64,000 nucleotides of DNA from Dromiciops gliroides (taxonomy: Eukaryota; Chordata; Mammalia; Microbiotheria; Microbiotheriidae): positions 622,103,791-622,167,790 of the forward strand of contig NC_057863.1 in the NCBI RefSeq assembly GCF_019393635.1, read 5' to 3'. Made by a program: the position numbers and the translations under genes. Shown here one piece after another: positions 12,613 through 23,640 of this stretch (positions within the stretch are counted from its first letter, which is position 1; every line of letters begins with the position of its first letter). The notes below the pieces were generated by a model, which worked only from the letters and a program-made list of their open reading frames with translations, did no database searches and was not told the origin of the DNA.

Positions 12613-13379
12613 ATACTTGTTGACTGATTGATTAGAAGGGATATTTGACCCCCTAATTTTACAGAAGAAGAGAGTGAGGTTACAAGAAATGAAATGACTT
12701 GTGCAAAGTTACACAGGGAGTGTCTATTTGAGCTGAGTTCCTTCGACTCTGACTCTCTAGTTCTTTCCTTTTTATCCCAGTGCCCCCAGAGGGTTCCATG
12801 GCTTGGTGTAACCTCTTCCCCCATCCTGGAAAAACAATTCAAAGGGCATGTGGGATCCTGAAGGCCAGCTGGTCTGGAGGACTCGTGGGGCTCTGTTCCT
12901 AGCCCTGCTACTTTCTCTGACCTTCCTAGGCCTCTTCCCCCCTTCCCCCCCACCTATGAACGGAGTTCATTAAGAGGTGAAATCGCCTTGGAGCCTGGAC
13001 TCATTCCTTCCCTTCCTTGGAGTCCTTTGCCCTCCAGACACAACTCGCGGAGGTCAGTTCCTTCCTGCCCCTCCTGGAGCAGAATGATTGATTTTACCCA
13101 CAGCTTTCTCAGCCCTCTCTTCTCCCTAGCTCCTGTCCCTGGAGAATCCATCCTGGGCTCCTATCCTTGGGGGAAGGTGATTCAGTCCCAGGGAAATTCT
13201 CTCTCCCCAGCCTCCTCCAGAATCATCTGCAGGGAGGGAATGGGGGCCAAAAGCACTGGATTATGGGGCTTCTGGGCTTTGAATTCTGAGTTCCATCATC
13301 TTCCACACTGGAACTAACCATAGGATTCTTTGGATCCTCAGTCTCTTCCTTAAAATCCTCAACCTAAACCATAGATTTA

Positions 13380-13527
13380 TTTATTTATTTTGGTGAGGCA
13401 ATTGGGGTTAAGTGACTTGCCCAGAGTCACACAGCTAGTAAGTGTTAAGTGTCTGAGGTCATATTTTAACTCAGGTCCTCCTGAATCCAAGGCCGATCTC
13501 TATCCACTGTGCCATGTAGCTGCCCCT
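13380..13527 (-). mobile_element. MAR1/WSINE-type SINE
   Basis: Duplication AACCATAGATTTA / AACCCATAGATTTA at 13367-13379 and 13528-13541. Confidence 0.9.
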
Positions 13528-13719
13528 AACCCATAGATTTAAGGTTAGATCAGAGGCCTTTGAAATTATTGAGTCCTGTTCATTTTGCATAGATCTTGTA
13601 TGTACTTATGTAAGGGGGAGGGTTGGTTGATTAATCTTTATCCAATCAAGTCACTCCCTGATAAGAGATGCCTTGTGGAGTAAATGTCAATCCACTCTCA
13701 CACACATACATGCATGCTC

Positions 13720-13810
13720 TTACCTCCTTTAGAAGGTAGGCTCCTTGTGGGCAGGGATTATTTAAATTTTTTGTATTTGTGTCCATAGGCTCCAGTAGGT
13801 ACTTATTAAG
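13720..13810 (+). mobile_element. L2-type 3' tail
   Basis: AGGCTCCTTGTGGGCAGGGA followed by a degenerate TAGGTACTTATTAAG tail. Confidence 0.65.
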
Positions 13811-14594
13811 AGCTTGCAGATGGATTCATTTATCAACTATTACTCAATTTAGTCATAATTAAGATCCAGAGAGGGGCAGACACTTGACCAAAATCATGTA
13901 GGTAATGAACAGCTGAGCTGGGATTAGAACTCAGTTCCCTGACTGAACACCCAGTCCTCTTTCCACTCCCATGGTGCTTTGCTCAGAGCTCTAGTGTCCT
14001 CCCTTCCAAGAGCACATCCATGTATCTCTGGAAGGGACAGAATATAGGCTTTGGGGGAGATCGTGGATGCAAGTTCAGCTATAAATTGGCTTCAAAGATG
14101 ACTGAGTGGGGAATGAATGAGCTGAAGAAGTTGGGAAAAGGGAGTCTAGTCTGGCCTCTCTTATCAGAAGCCAGAGTCTGCCAAGACCAAACCTTTCCCA
14201 GACCTACAAACATCGAAGTTCCTGCTTCCATCTGCAAGTGAAAGACCAAGTCAAGTGAGGACCCCTGACTCCTTGCTGGGAAACTGAGACCTCCACAGTG
14301 CAGTAAACTGTAAGCCCTACTGTGTGCAGAGTCCTATGAATTAAGATCAAATGTCTACTATTTGTAGAGGTTTTGTGTAAGCTGAAAAATTTATATCCTT
14401 CAATTCGACAAGCATTTTAGGAGAGGAAACAGGCCCACTGAAGTTAGACCACTTCCCCCCAAATTATATAGGTAGCAAAGTAGCAGAGTTGGGAGTTAAA
14501 CCCAGGTACTCAAACTCTTTCTACCACAATCTGTGTGCAGAGTATCTGCCTTGCTGGGCCTTGCTATTCTAAGAAGTTATGGTGTCACAGGGAG

Positions 14595-15050
14595 AGTGGA
14601 TGTTGGACTTGGAGTCAGGAAGAGCTGGGTTCAAATTCTTCCTCCAAGACTCACTTGCTTGTAGACCCTGAGTAAGGCTCTTCTTTCCCCCTCTGAGCCC
14701 CAGTTTACCTCATTTGTAAAATGGGACTAATGACAGGAGTATCTACCCCTCCAGGGTGATTGGAAGGCCCAGATGAAGTGAGATACTTAGAGTGCTTTGC
14801 AAACTTTAAAGAGCTATAAAAATGTCAATGGCCATTATTGATTTTCATTGATTGGATCATAGGTTTTAGAGCCAGAAGAAACTCTGGGGGGGGGGGGGAG
14901 TCATTTGGTCCAACCCATTTTATAGATGAACAAACTGAGGCTGTGGTGGTTAACCTATTTGCCCAAGGTTACACAGGTAGCTAAGTGGTACAGCTGGGAT
15001 CTGAGCCCCAGTCTGCACACTCCAAATTCGGGTCTCTTTCCTCTTCAACA
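14595..15050 (+). repeat. Two MIR-like relics with a poly-G run
   Basis: First relic: GGACTTGGAGTCAGGAAGAG, CATTTGTAAAATGGGACTAA. Second: CAACCCATTTTATAGATGAA and AAGGTTACACAGGTAGCTAA. An 11-G run lies at about 14886-14900. Confidence 0.65.
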
Positions 15051-15064
15051 TTCTTCAAAGTCAA

Positions 15065-15660
15065 CTGAGACATAGCTCCGGAGGAATCACCAGCCATGAT
15101 CCGCAAGGGCTTCTTGAACTCGGGCTACGCCTCTCTGAGCATCTGACCCTTACAAGAGTTGGGAGGGGGAACAAGTGCCCTCCTCACCTCCCCCCTGCCC
15201 CAGCCCAATCCTTCAGCCTCCCCAACTTGTGCCCCATCCCTCACCCGGGCCCTATCCCTCCTGCATGCTGTTTGTCATTCCTCCCTGGAGCCCCGAGCTC
15301 TGGCCCGAGATTTGGAGGGTGTTGCCGGGCTGGTAGCGGCCAAGGGCGGCCAGCGGGGCCAGCGAAGCCTTTGTCTCGTGCTGACAGACCGATACTGTTA
15401 CAACACACTTTAGCTGCCAACCTGCGGCAGCCCCTCAATCCATCATGGTGGGCGGAGGCTCCTCAGCCCTGCGGCGCAGCCTGGGCTGTTGTTTTAGTCT
15501 TCCTCGGACTGTGAGATAAACGGGGCATGAACTGGCCCCCTGGCAGGGGGTCAGCCCCTCGTGCCCTCATTAAAATGCCAATCAAAAAGAGTTATGAAGC
15601 CCCGCTCCTCCTCTGGCTGCTGGCTCCTGCAGCCCAGGGGGGCTTCCTGGGGCCCCTAGA
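15065..15660. promoter_or_regulatory. GC- and CpG-rich, repeat-free block; candidate conserved noncoding element
   Basis: About 600 bp with CpG density well above the flanks and no recognisable repeat. Sub-blocks such as TGTTACAACACACTTTAGCT (15397-15416) and CATTAAAATGCCAATCAAAA (15568-15587) have the AT-motif-in-GC texture of developmental enhancers; the second includes an inverted CCAAT context. No exon structure was found. Conservation is inferred, not tested. Confidence 0.35.
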
Positions 15661-15829
15661 ATGGGAGGGGCCTACATCCCTCACCCCACCCCCACCCCCG
15701 GGAGAATCAGCACCTTCCTAAGTGCGGCCCCAACTGAACACTGGCCTTCTTTCTCCCTTCGGAAACTGGATGAGAAGTTTCCTTTAGACGAGTTGAGCTG
15801 GAAAGGAGACTCAACCCTTTCCTTCTTCA

Positions 15830-15915
15830 TTCAAGGAGCATTTATTAAGTGCCTACTGTGTTCCAGGCACTGGAGGGACAAATACAGTGAAATCCGTCCT
15901 TCCCCCAAGGAGTGA
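15830..15915 (-). mobile_element. L2 3' tail
   Basis: AGCATTTATTAAGTGCCTAC then CCAGGCACTGGAGGGACAAA, the reverse complement of the L2 tail. Confidence 0.7.
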
Positions 15916-15962
15916 TTCTAAAGGGATGATGTGACATGGATGCAGAAGCAAGTTCAAAATTC

Positions 15963-16050
15963 AAATATATGTACTTGAAATATATATGTACATATATATG
16001 TATGTGTCTATATATATGTATATGAATATGTGTGTGTATATATGTATATG
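15963..16050. repeat. TA/TATG-rich simple repeat
   Basis: Alternating purine-pyrimidine (ATATATGT-type) low-complexity DNA. Confidence 0.85.
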
Positions 16051-16190
16051 GACCACCCCAAGCCTGTTTCTTTGTCAGTATTTCCCAAGACATGCCCAGA
16101 GCAACCTCCTTTCCCATCCTCCTTCCCCTGGTTGGGATCTTGTCAGAGAGAAGGTGTGCCCCAACTAGGCTAGAAGATAATAATGATAAT

Positions 16191-16345
16191 TATTATTATT
16201 ATTATTATTTTTGCAGGGCAATGAGGGTTAAGTGACTTGCCCAGGGTCACACAGCTAGTACATGTCAAGTGTCTGAGGCCAGATCTGAACTCAGGTCCTC
16301 TTGATTCCAGGGGTGGCACCCTATCCACAGCACCACCTAGCTGCC
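16191..16345 (-). mobile_element. MAR1/WSINE-type SINE
   Basis: Duplication AATAATGATAAT at 16179-16190 and 16346-16357; the tail on the left is an (ATT)n run, a microsatellite grown from the SINE tail. Confidence 0.93.
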
Positions 16346-16357
16346 AATAATGATAAT

Positions 16358-16612
16358 AATTAATGATAGCTAGCATTTATATAACACCATATGCCAGGCA
16401 TTGTACTAAGTACTTTACAATTGTTATCTCATTGGCAACTTGCAAGAGATGTGGGGAGTAGGTGCTATTATTATCCCCATTTGAAAGATGAGGAAACTGA
16501 GGCAAACAGAGTTTAAGTGACTTGCCCAGGGTCACACAGCTAGAGTGTTAGAGGCCAAGTTTGAACTCGGGTCTTCCTGACTCCAGGCCTGGTGCTCTAT
16601 CCGCTGATGCGA
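16358..16612 (-). repeat. MIR/MIR3-like SINE relic
   Basis: TAGCATTTATATAACACCAT, TTATTATCCCCATTTGAAAG and AAGTGACTTGCCCAGGGTCA, in the order seen again at 48760-49020 and 57020-57245. Confidence 0.7.
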
Positions 16613-16834
16613 TGTAGAATGTCCCCCAGGCATTGGCCTTGCTCTCCAGGAGTGTCCTTTGAAAGACTGCAGTACTCAGGGACCTCTGTATGCAGAGCAG
16701 GGGTGCTAAGGAGCTGAAGACCTCGGCACCCATAACTCATACCACCACATGGCTTCTGCTCCTCGGGCCCCCAACACACAGATACAAAGTTACAGACTTG
16801 GAAACTTGGAAGGGACTTCAGCGACCATTGAGTC

Positions 16835-16875
16835 TGTGGTAAAAAGTTTCAACAGTTGGTTAGATAATGGAGAGA
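16835..16875 (+). repeat. 5' LTR stub of an endogenous retrovirus
   Basis: About 41 bp starting TGTGGTAAAAAG match the first 41 bp of the LTR at 17088 with a single C/T difference; similarity then stops. It is joined directly to retroviral internal 3' sequence, so most of the 5' LTR and nearly all of the provirus are deleted. Confidence 0.7.
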
Positions 16876-17087
16876 TGCCAAATCATACCAATAAAGTGGC
16901 ATATGGCTTTGGCCAAATGTCAAAGCATCGGTTCACGAGGACAAAAAAGTCGCCCCTCTGGACAAAACTTTCCTCTCTTCCTTTTCTATATTGTTGTTCA
17001 CATATTATTAGTTAGCAATAGTTATTATATTCTTTTTACTGTTCCGTCAAGGAAATATTTTGTTTCTTGAGGAACAAAAGGGGGGAA
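16876..17087 (+). mobile_element. Residual internal 3' end of an endogenous retrovirus with polypurine tract
   Basis: About 210 bp without a usable reading frame, ending in the polypurine tract AAAAGGGGGGAA (17076-17087) immediately before the LTR start. Position and tract show that it is the piece of provirus next to the 3' LTR. No gene is intact. Confidence 0.65.
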
Positions 17088-17674
17088 TGTGGTAAAAAGT
17101 TTTAACAGTTGGTTAGATAATGGAGAGACACCAGTTTTTTTTTTTAGGACCACCCTTTTGGGGAGGAGACCAACAGCATGAGCTACGCACACCAGTCCGC
17201 CTGCGACGCACACCAGATTGCCTGCTGAGCACTCGACTTCCGGAGTGCGAGCTTAAAAGGCAAGGAGAGAACGGAAGTGGGGCTTTTTTTCTGCTCCGCT
17301 GGTCTCCTGGCTGCGCTGCACAGACAGACACGGACTGGAGTTTGACTCAGCCTGGCTCTCGGTTAACAGCACGCGCTTGACTTGGTCTCTCGCCCCAAAG
17401 GTGGCCTTCCACTTTTGGTGAGTTTTATACAGAATATAGACTAAGCCTAGACTTAAGACGATTTGTATTGTATTTCTACTTTCCTATCCTTCTAATCAAC
17501 ATCACCTTGTGACTACCATACAATAAAAGGTCTATCTAGAAAACCAGAAGCTTCTTCCATTTACTAGTCTGGGAGATAAATTAAGGGAAAGGTTAAGTAG
17601 GGTAGATTTATGATCTAATATCCAATTTTAATCTCACAAGTCCAATGAGTCAAAAAAGAATTCACACTATTACA
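17088..17674 (+). mobile_element. 3' LTR of an endogenous retrovirus
   Basis: 587 bp bounded by TG...CA. It contains a weak TATA-like TTAAAAGG (17253-17260) and a polyadenylation signal AATAAA (17522-17527), giving a plausible U3-R-U5 layout. The U3/R part keeps many CpG dinucleotides (17180-17400), which suggests a fairly recent insertion compared with neighbouring relics. No clear short target duplication was seen. The exact retroviral class was not determined. Confidence 0.7.
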
Positions 17675-17894
17675 TTCTCAACAAGTGGTTATCCAGCCTC
17701 TCCTTGAAAACCTCTAGAGATGGTGAACTCACTACCTTTCCTATGGCCCCTCCCACTTTGGATGGCTCTAATTATTAATGATACTCTTCTCCTGACATCT
17801 AATTTAAATGCACCTCTCTGCAGCATCCCTCCATTATTCCTGGTTCTGCCTTCTAAAGCTAAGCAGAACAATAATGACCCTTCAGATACACAGC

Positions 17895-18075
17895 CTTCCT
17901 AGGATCCCAGATCTAAGGCTGGAAGGCACCTCAGAAACCATCTAGTCCAATACCTCCATTTTACAGATGAGGAAACTGAGGCCCAGGCAGACTAAGTTAT
18001 TTGCCCACAATCACATAGATAATAAGTATCAGAAATAGGATTTGAACCTACTTTTTCTGAACCCACTTGACTGAC
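17895..18075 (-). repeat. MIR-like relic
   Basis: CATTTTACAGATGAGGAAAC and GCCCACAATCACATAGATAA. Confidence 0.5.
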
Positions 18076-18079
18076 CTGC

Positions 18080-18254
18080 TCAGTCAATCAAGAAATATTT
18101 ATTAAGCACCTACTATGTGTCAAGTACTGTGCTAAAGGCTGGAGATACAAAAAAAGGCAAAAAAAGCTCACAGTTTCATGATGCAAACAACATGCAAATA
18201 GCTGTACATACAAGATACATAGTGTGCAACTTTAAGGAGACAGGGAGCTGGGTA
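18080..18254 (-). mobile_element. L2 LINE 3' end (left part)
   Basis: AAATATTTATTAAGCACCTA and the following block are the reverse complement of the L2 3' tail. The element is interrupted by an L1 and resumes at about 19845. Confidence 0.75.
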
Positions 18255-19844
18255 AAGCTTTTTTTTTAATCATCAAAGTATTTTATGATTTTCCAGTTAT
18301 ATGTAAAGATAGTTTTCAACATTTGTTTTCATAGGATTTTTAGTTCCAAATTTTTCTCCCTCCTTCTCTTCCCTCCCCCCCTCCCCAAGACAGAAAGCAA
18401 TCTGATTTGGTTAAATATGTACAATCACATTAAACATATTTCTGCAATAGTCATGTTGTGAAAGAAGAATCAGAACAAAAGAGAAAAACTTCAAAAACCA
18501 ACCAAACCAAACAAAAGTAGAAACAGTATGGTTCAATCTGCATTCAGAATCCACAGTTCTTTTTTCTGGATGTGGAGAACATTTTCCATCATGAGTTCTT
18601 TGGAATTGTCTTGGATCATTGTATTGCTGAGAAGAGCTAAGTTTATCACAGTTGATCATCACACACTGTTGCTGTTACTGTGTACAATGTTCTCTTGGTT
18701 CTGTTCACTTCACTCAGCATCAGTCCACTTAAGTCTTTCCAGGTTTTTCTGAAATCTGTCTGCTTATAATTTCTTACAGCACCATAGTATTCCATTATAT
18801 TCATATACCACAACTTGTTCATCCATTCCCCCCAATTGATAGACATTCCCTCAATTTCCAATTCTTTGCTGCCATAAAGAGAGCTGCTATAAATATTGTT
18901 GTACATGTGGATCCTTTTCCCTTTTTTATGAGCTCTTTGGATACAGACTTAGTAGTGGTATTACTGGGTCAAAGGGTATGCACAGTTCCATAGCCCTTTG
19001 GGCATAGTTCCAAATTGCTCTCCAGAATGGCTGGATCAGTTCACAACTCTATTAACATGCATTAGTGTTCCAATTTTTTCCACAGCTTCTCCAACATTTA
19101 TTATTTTCCTTTTTTGTCATATTAGCCAATCTGATAGGTGTGAGGTGGTACCTCAGAGTTGTTTTAATTTGCATTTCTCTAATCAATAGTGATTTAGAGC
19201 ATTTTTTCATATGGCAATAGATACGTTTGATTTCTCCATCTGAAAACTGACTGTTCATATCCCCTGACCATTTCTCAATTGGGGAATGACTTGCATTCTT
19301 ATAAATTTGATTTAATTCCTTCTATCTTTTAGAAATGAGGCCTTTATCAGAAACACTGAATGTAAAAATTGTTTCCCAGCTTTCTGCTTCCCTTCTAATT
19401 TTGGCTGCATTGCGTCTGTTTGTACAAAACCTTTCTGATTTTTTTGTGTGTGTGTGAGGCAGTTGGGGTTAAGTGACTTGCCCAGGGTCACACAGCTAGT
19501 AAGTGTTAAGTGTCTGAGGCAGGATTTGAACTCAGGTCCTCCTGAATCTAGGGCCGGTGCTCTGTCTACTGTGCCACCTAGCTGCCCCCAAACCCTTTTT
19601 AATTTAATGTAATCAAAATCATCCATTTTGCATTTCATAATATTCTCTATCTCTTGTTTGGTCATAAATTGTTCTCTCCATAGATCTGAGAGGTAAACTA
19701 TTCCTTCCTCTCCTAATTTACCTATGGTAACACCTTTTATGTCTAAATCATGTACCCATTTTGACCATATTTTGGCATACAGTGTAAGATGTTGGTCTAT
19801 TCCTAGTTTCTGTCATACTATCTTCCAGTTTTCAATTTGGGCTG
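18255..19844 (-). mobile_element. L1 3' end, about 1.4 kb, inserted in L2 and itself split by a SINE
   Basis: Reverse complement of the marsupial L1 3' UTR. Landmarks: T-rich left end (A-tail), ATGTGGAGAACATTTTCCAT, CATAGTATTCCATTATATTC, CAATTGATAGACATTCCCTC, GAGGTGGTACCTCAGAGTTG, AAATGAGGCCTTTATCAGAA. It is the longest L1 copy in the window and has no intact frame. Confidence 0.85.
19436..19588 (-). mobile_element. MAR1/WSINE-type SINE nested in L1
   Basis: Full core from GTGAGGCAGTTGGGG to CACCTAGCTGCCCC; flanks AAACCTTTCT and AAACCCTTTTT are a degraded duplication. Confidence 0.9.
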
Positions 19845-20810
19845 AGTCTTGAAGGAAGCCAGAAAAGCCAGGCATGATGAACAACCAGAGAAAAGGCATT
19901 GAGTGAAGAGATGGAGGGTCTTGTTAGAAGAACAACATGAAGGCAAATGTCACCAGGTCTTTGAATAGTACATAGAGTGCTGTAATACATAAGAAGACTG
20001 GAAAGGTAGGAAGGAGCCAGGTTGAGAACAATTTAAAATGCCAAACAGAAGATTTTTATATTTAATCTAGTGATAGGGAGCCATTGAAGTTTCTTGAGTG
20101 GGGAGTATTACACAGTCTGCCCTACTATTTTGGAAAATTGATTTGGCAGCTGAAGGGAGAATGAACTGGAGTGGGCAGAGACTTAACTGATGGAAACCAA
20201 AGAGGAGGCTATGGAAAAAGAGGTAATGAAAGCTGGTAGTAGGGTGGTATAAATGGAGATAAGGGGAAGAGAAATATCAGAATTAAAAAACCCAATAAAA
20301 TCTGCTAACAGATTAGCTATGTGGCATGAGCATAAGTTCTACAAGCACGAGCTGTGATGAGTAAGAAGACATTGGTGCCCTTAAAAATAATAAAGAAGTT
20401 TGGAAGAGGTGAGGGTTTGGGGGAAAAGAGGAGTTCTGGACATTTTGAGCTTGAGATGTTTATGGGACAGTCAGTTCTTTATATCCAGTATTTAGACTGG
20501 GACTCAGGAGAGAGATTTAGGGCCAGATATATAGATCTGGGAATAATTTGCATACAGATGATAATTGAATGGATTCATGAGATCACTAAGCAAGAGAGCA
20601 TGGAGGGAGAAGAAAAGAGGGCCCAGGGCAGAGTCTTGGGGAGACACCCACAATTAGCATGCATGGCCTGGATGAAGATCCAACAAAGGAGATTGACGAA
20701 CAGTCAGACGGGTAGTAAGAGAACTAGGGAAGAGCAATGTCATGAAAACCTAGTGAGAAGTCAGAGGGTGACTGCCAGACATGGTTGAAGAAAGATACAA
20801 TGGGGAAAGG
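19845..20810 (-). mobile_element. L2 LINE body (right part)
   Basis: Same antisense blocks as the copies at 35.8-38.5 and 57.2-59.5 kb: GCCAAACAGAAGATTTTTAT, TTGATTTGGCAGCTGAAGGG, TAATTTGCATACAGATGATA. Conceptual products are broken. Confidence 0.75.
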
Positions 20811-21219
20811 CATCTGGGTGCTGTGAGATAAGGAGAAGTGGAAAAGACAAGAGGGATCTTTCCCTGGGGGTCCTTGGAAGGCCCTTCCTCTAGTCAAAAG
20901 ACTTCTCTAGTTAGATCATGATGATATTTTGTATTGGGGTGGGGTCTATCTGAACAGATGCCTGTTGTCATTTCTGTTAAAGGTCCCCTGTTCTTGTCTT
21001 GTGTCTTCCAAGTTGCTAGTATCTTTCCCTCCAAGGTTATCTTTCATCTACTGTTTCTGTCTTTGTCTCCATCTCTGTCTCTCTCTTTTTCTGTCTCTCT
21101 GTATGTCTCTCTCTTGTCTTTTTTCTGTCATTCTCTCTGTATCTGTCTCATCTTTTTCTGTCTCTGTATTGCTCTCTGTGTCTTTGTCTCTGTCTCCACA
21201 TACACACATACATGTTGTC

Positions 21220-21487
21220 TCACCCATTAGAATGTAGGTTCCTTAAGGACAGGAACTAATTTTTTTCTTTCGCATGCCTAGCATTTAGAACAGTGCCTGA
21301 TACACAGTAAGGGCTTAATAAATGTTCATTGATTGACGATGGCTCAAAAGCATTGGGGAAGATAAAAAGAAAAATAAGACTAGTCCTCTTTCTCGAGAAG
21401 GGGCAATCTGGTAAGGGGAATGAGACAGGTACACTCACGACTCTAGTACAAAATCTGATCATGCTACTTCCCTGCTTTAAAAAGTTC
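21220..21487 (+). mobile_element. L2 3' fragments
   Basis: An L2 tail at 21225-21335 (AGTGCCTGATACACAGTAAG, GCTTAATAAATG) is followed by a more internal L2 3' piece (CTGATCATGCTACTTCCCTG) that is cut by the next L1. Confidence 0.7.
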
Positions 21488-22240
21488 GAGTGGTGTTGGA
21501 GGGGATGTGGGAAAACTGGCATATTAATCCACTGTTAGTAGAGTTGTGAAAAGATCCAACCATTCTGGAGAGGAATTTGGAACTGTGCATATCCTGTGAT
21601 CCAGCAATACCATTGCTAAGTTTATATCCCAAAGATGTCCCCCAAAAGAAAAAAAGACTTATTTGTATAAAAATATTTATAGCGAAAAAAAATATAACAC
21701 CTCTTTTTGTGGTGGCTAAGAATTGGAAATTGAAGGAATGCCCAATCGGAGAATGGCTAAACAAGCTGTGGTATATGATGGTGATGGAATATTACTATGA
21801 TATAAGAAATGACAAGCAGGATGATTTCAGAAAAGCATGGAAAGACTTGTATGAACTGATGTATAGTGAAGTGAGCAGAACCAAAAGAACATTGTGCACA
21901 GAGACAGCAATATTGTTCAATGAACTGTGAATCACTTAACTATTTTCAGCAATACAATGATCCAAGACAATCCCTAAGGACTAATCGTGAAGCATACTAT
22001 CTACCTCCAAAGAAAGAACTGATATTGATAGAACACAGACTGAAGCATGCTATTTTTCACTTTCTTTCATTTTTTTCTTTTGTTCAATTTCTCTTAACCT
22101 TGGAGGGAAAGATACTAGCAAAATGACTAACATAGAAATGTTATCTGAGAGCTTACTGCCCCAGGGAGGGGCGAGGGGAGGGAGGGAAGGAGGGATGGAA
22201 TTTGGAACTCAAAACTTTAAATAAAAAGGTTTATTATTTT
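21488..22240 (+). mobile_element. 5'-truncated L1 inserted in L2
   Basis: L1 3' UTR landmarks in order: TGTTGGAGGGGATGTGGGAA, CCAGCAATACCATTGCTAAG, AATATTTATAGC, ATGGCTAAACAAGCTGTGGT, AACCAAAAGAACATTG. The L2 reads through from AAAAAGTTC on the left to AAAAAGTTCCAGTGG on the right, so AAAAAGTTC is the likely duplication. Confidence 0.85.
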
Positions 22241-22690
22241 TAAAAAAAGTTCCAGTGGCTCCCCATGCCTCTAGGATTCAGTCCAGACTCCTCTCTTTGG
22301 GATTTAAAGGCCCACACAGTTCGACTCCAGCCTACCTTCTTGTACCCATTTCTCATCGCTCCCCTTCATCTACTCTGTGGAGGAAACTGATTTACACTAG
22401 CTCTTCTCCAAATGGACCATTCTCTCCTTTGTGTGCTTGTGTATGGGCTGCCCCCAATGCCTGCAACATACAACTGCCTCCTCTCTGGTTTCCTCTAAAG
22501 CTTGGTTCAAGTGCTCCCTCCTCTGTGAGTCCTTTCCTCGTCCCAGCCCTGCTGCTAGTCTCCTCCCTGACCCCAAAATACTTTGTAGTCACTGTATTTT
22601 TTTATATGTGTACAGTGTCTGTGCACATAGAATGTAAGCTTCTTGAGGGCAGGAACTATTTATCTTTTGTCTTTCAGCTTGACCGGTTGA
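22241..22690 (+). mobile_element. L2 LINE 3' end (continuation after L1)
   Basis: CAGTGGCTCCCCATGCCTCT, ATTCAGTCCAGACTCCTCTC, CTGCCCCCAATGCCTGCAAC and GAATGTAAGCTTCTTGAGGG are textbook L2 3' landmarks. A 163-codon open frame here (22255-22746) is L2-derived and is not a gene. Confidence 0.85.
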
Positions 22691-22759
22691 ATAGGTGTGA
22701 AGAGCTCTCTGCAAGGTCCAGGGGCATGAGTATTTCTGTCCCGTAGAGATCAAGGAACA

Positions 22760-23035
22760 CTTTGGGGAGGTGGTATAAGTGCTGGGCTATAAATTTAGAT
22801 TCCACTGGTTGGGCATAGATTGGGAAGGAAGTACATTTTAGATGAAGGGTTATTACGCAGAAGCAATGCATGTGTAATTTTTAGCAATGTGACCCTAAGC
22901 AAGTCATTTAACTTCTCTCAAACCTTAGTTTTATCATCTATAAAAGGGGGATGATAACATCTACCTTATAAACATATTAGTCTGATCCAGTGGGATGACA
23001 AACATAAGCATTATGTAAATGCTATTATTGTAGCC
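22760..23035 (+). repeat. MIR-like relic
   Basis: GCAATGTGACCCTAAGCAAG and TTTTATCATCTATAAAAGGG. Confidence 0.65.
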
Positions 23036-23039
23036 TCAC

Positions 23040-23420
23040 TGGGTAAAGACACCTACTAGCTGTGTGACCCTAGGTAAGTCACTAAACCCAACTGCCTTAA
23101 AAAACATCCTGGGCCATCTTCAGTCATCCTGATGTATGTCTTGCCACTGGACCCAGATGGCTCTGGAAGAGAGTGAGGTTGATGATTTTGCACAGCCCTC
23201 CCTCACTTCAATCCAATTCAGTGCAAGTCATGACCTCACCCTGATGTCACAGTCCTCTTTGAGACAAAGGACCAAAAACAATAACAATTTTGAGTCTGGG
23301 TCTTTGCCCAAAAAACCCAAACCAAACCAAACCAAAAAAACAACCCTCCAAAAATGGGATCTCTCAGAGTTGGACATGACTGAGAATGACTGAATGAAAA
23401 CAGCAAAACAATGCACTGGA
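23040..23420 (+). mobile_element. Long composite SINE(s)
   Basis: A truncated head (TACTAGCTGTGTGACCCTAG) is joined to the same tail as the 7831-8128 copy (CATCTTCAGTCATCCTGATG, TGACCTCACCCTGATGTCAC), then a second tail ending in AGTTGGACATGACTGAGAAT. Confidence 0.7.
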
Positions 23421-23424
23421 GAGC

Positions 23425-23640
23425 CACAACATGGTGCAGTGATTAGATCGCTATACTAAAAGTCAGGAAAACCTGGATGAACGTTGCACTTTTGATGTGT
23501 ACTTTAGACATAGACCTATAGGCCTCGGTTTCTTCATCTGTAAAAGGAGAGGGTTAGACTAGATGGTGTCTGAGGTCCCTTCTGGCTCTTTGATCCAAAG
23601 CATTCTGTTCCCAGATACTGTGTAAAAAAGTTCTTTGTAA
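23425..23640 (+). repeat. MIR-like relic
   Basis: GTTTCTTCATCTGTAAAAGG and GGTGTCTGAGGTCCCTTCTG. Confidence 0.6.

Noticed and set aside
12480..12953. 157-codon minus-strand open frame
   Set aside because: Its 3' part is antisense to a long SINE tail (Phe/Trp/Gly-rich from the CCAAA repeat), with no homology or splice context.
18646..18906. Open frame with repeated protein-like text (LWYMN...EYY...) shared with 21577-21930 and 35134-35355
   Set aside because: The shared text is the L1 3' UTR, present in both orientations; similarity reflects the repeat, not a gene family.
22255..22746. 163-codon plus-strand open frame
   Set aside because: It lies wholly in an L2 LINE 3' end.
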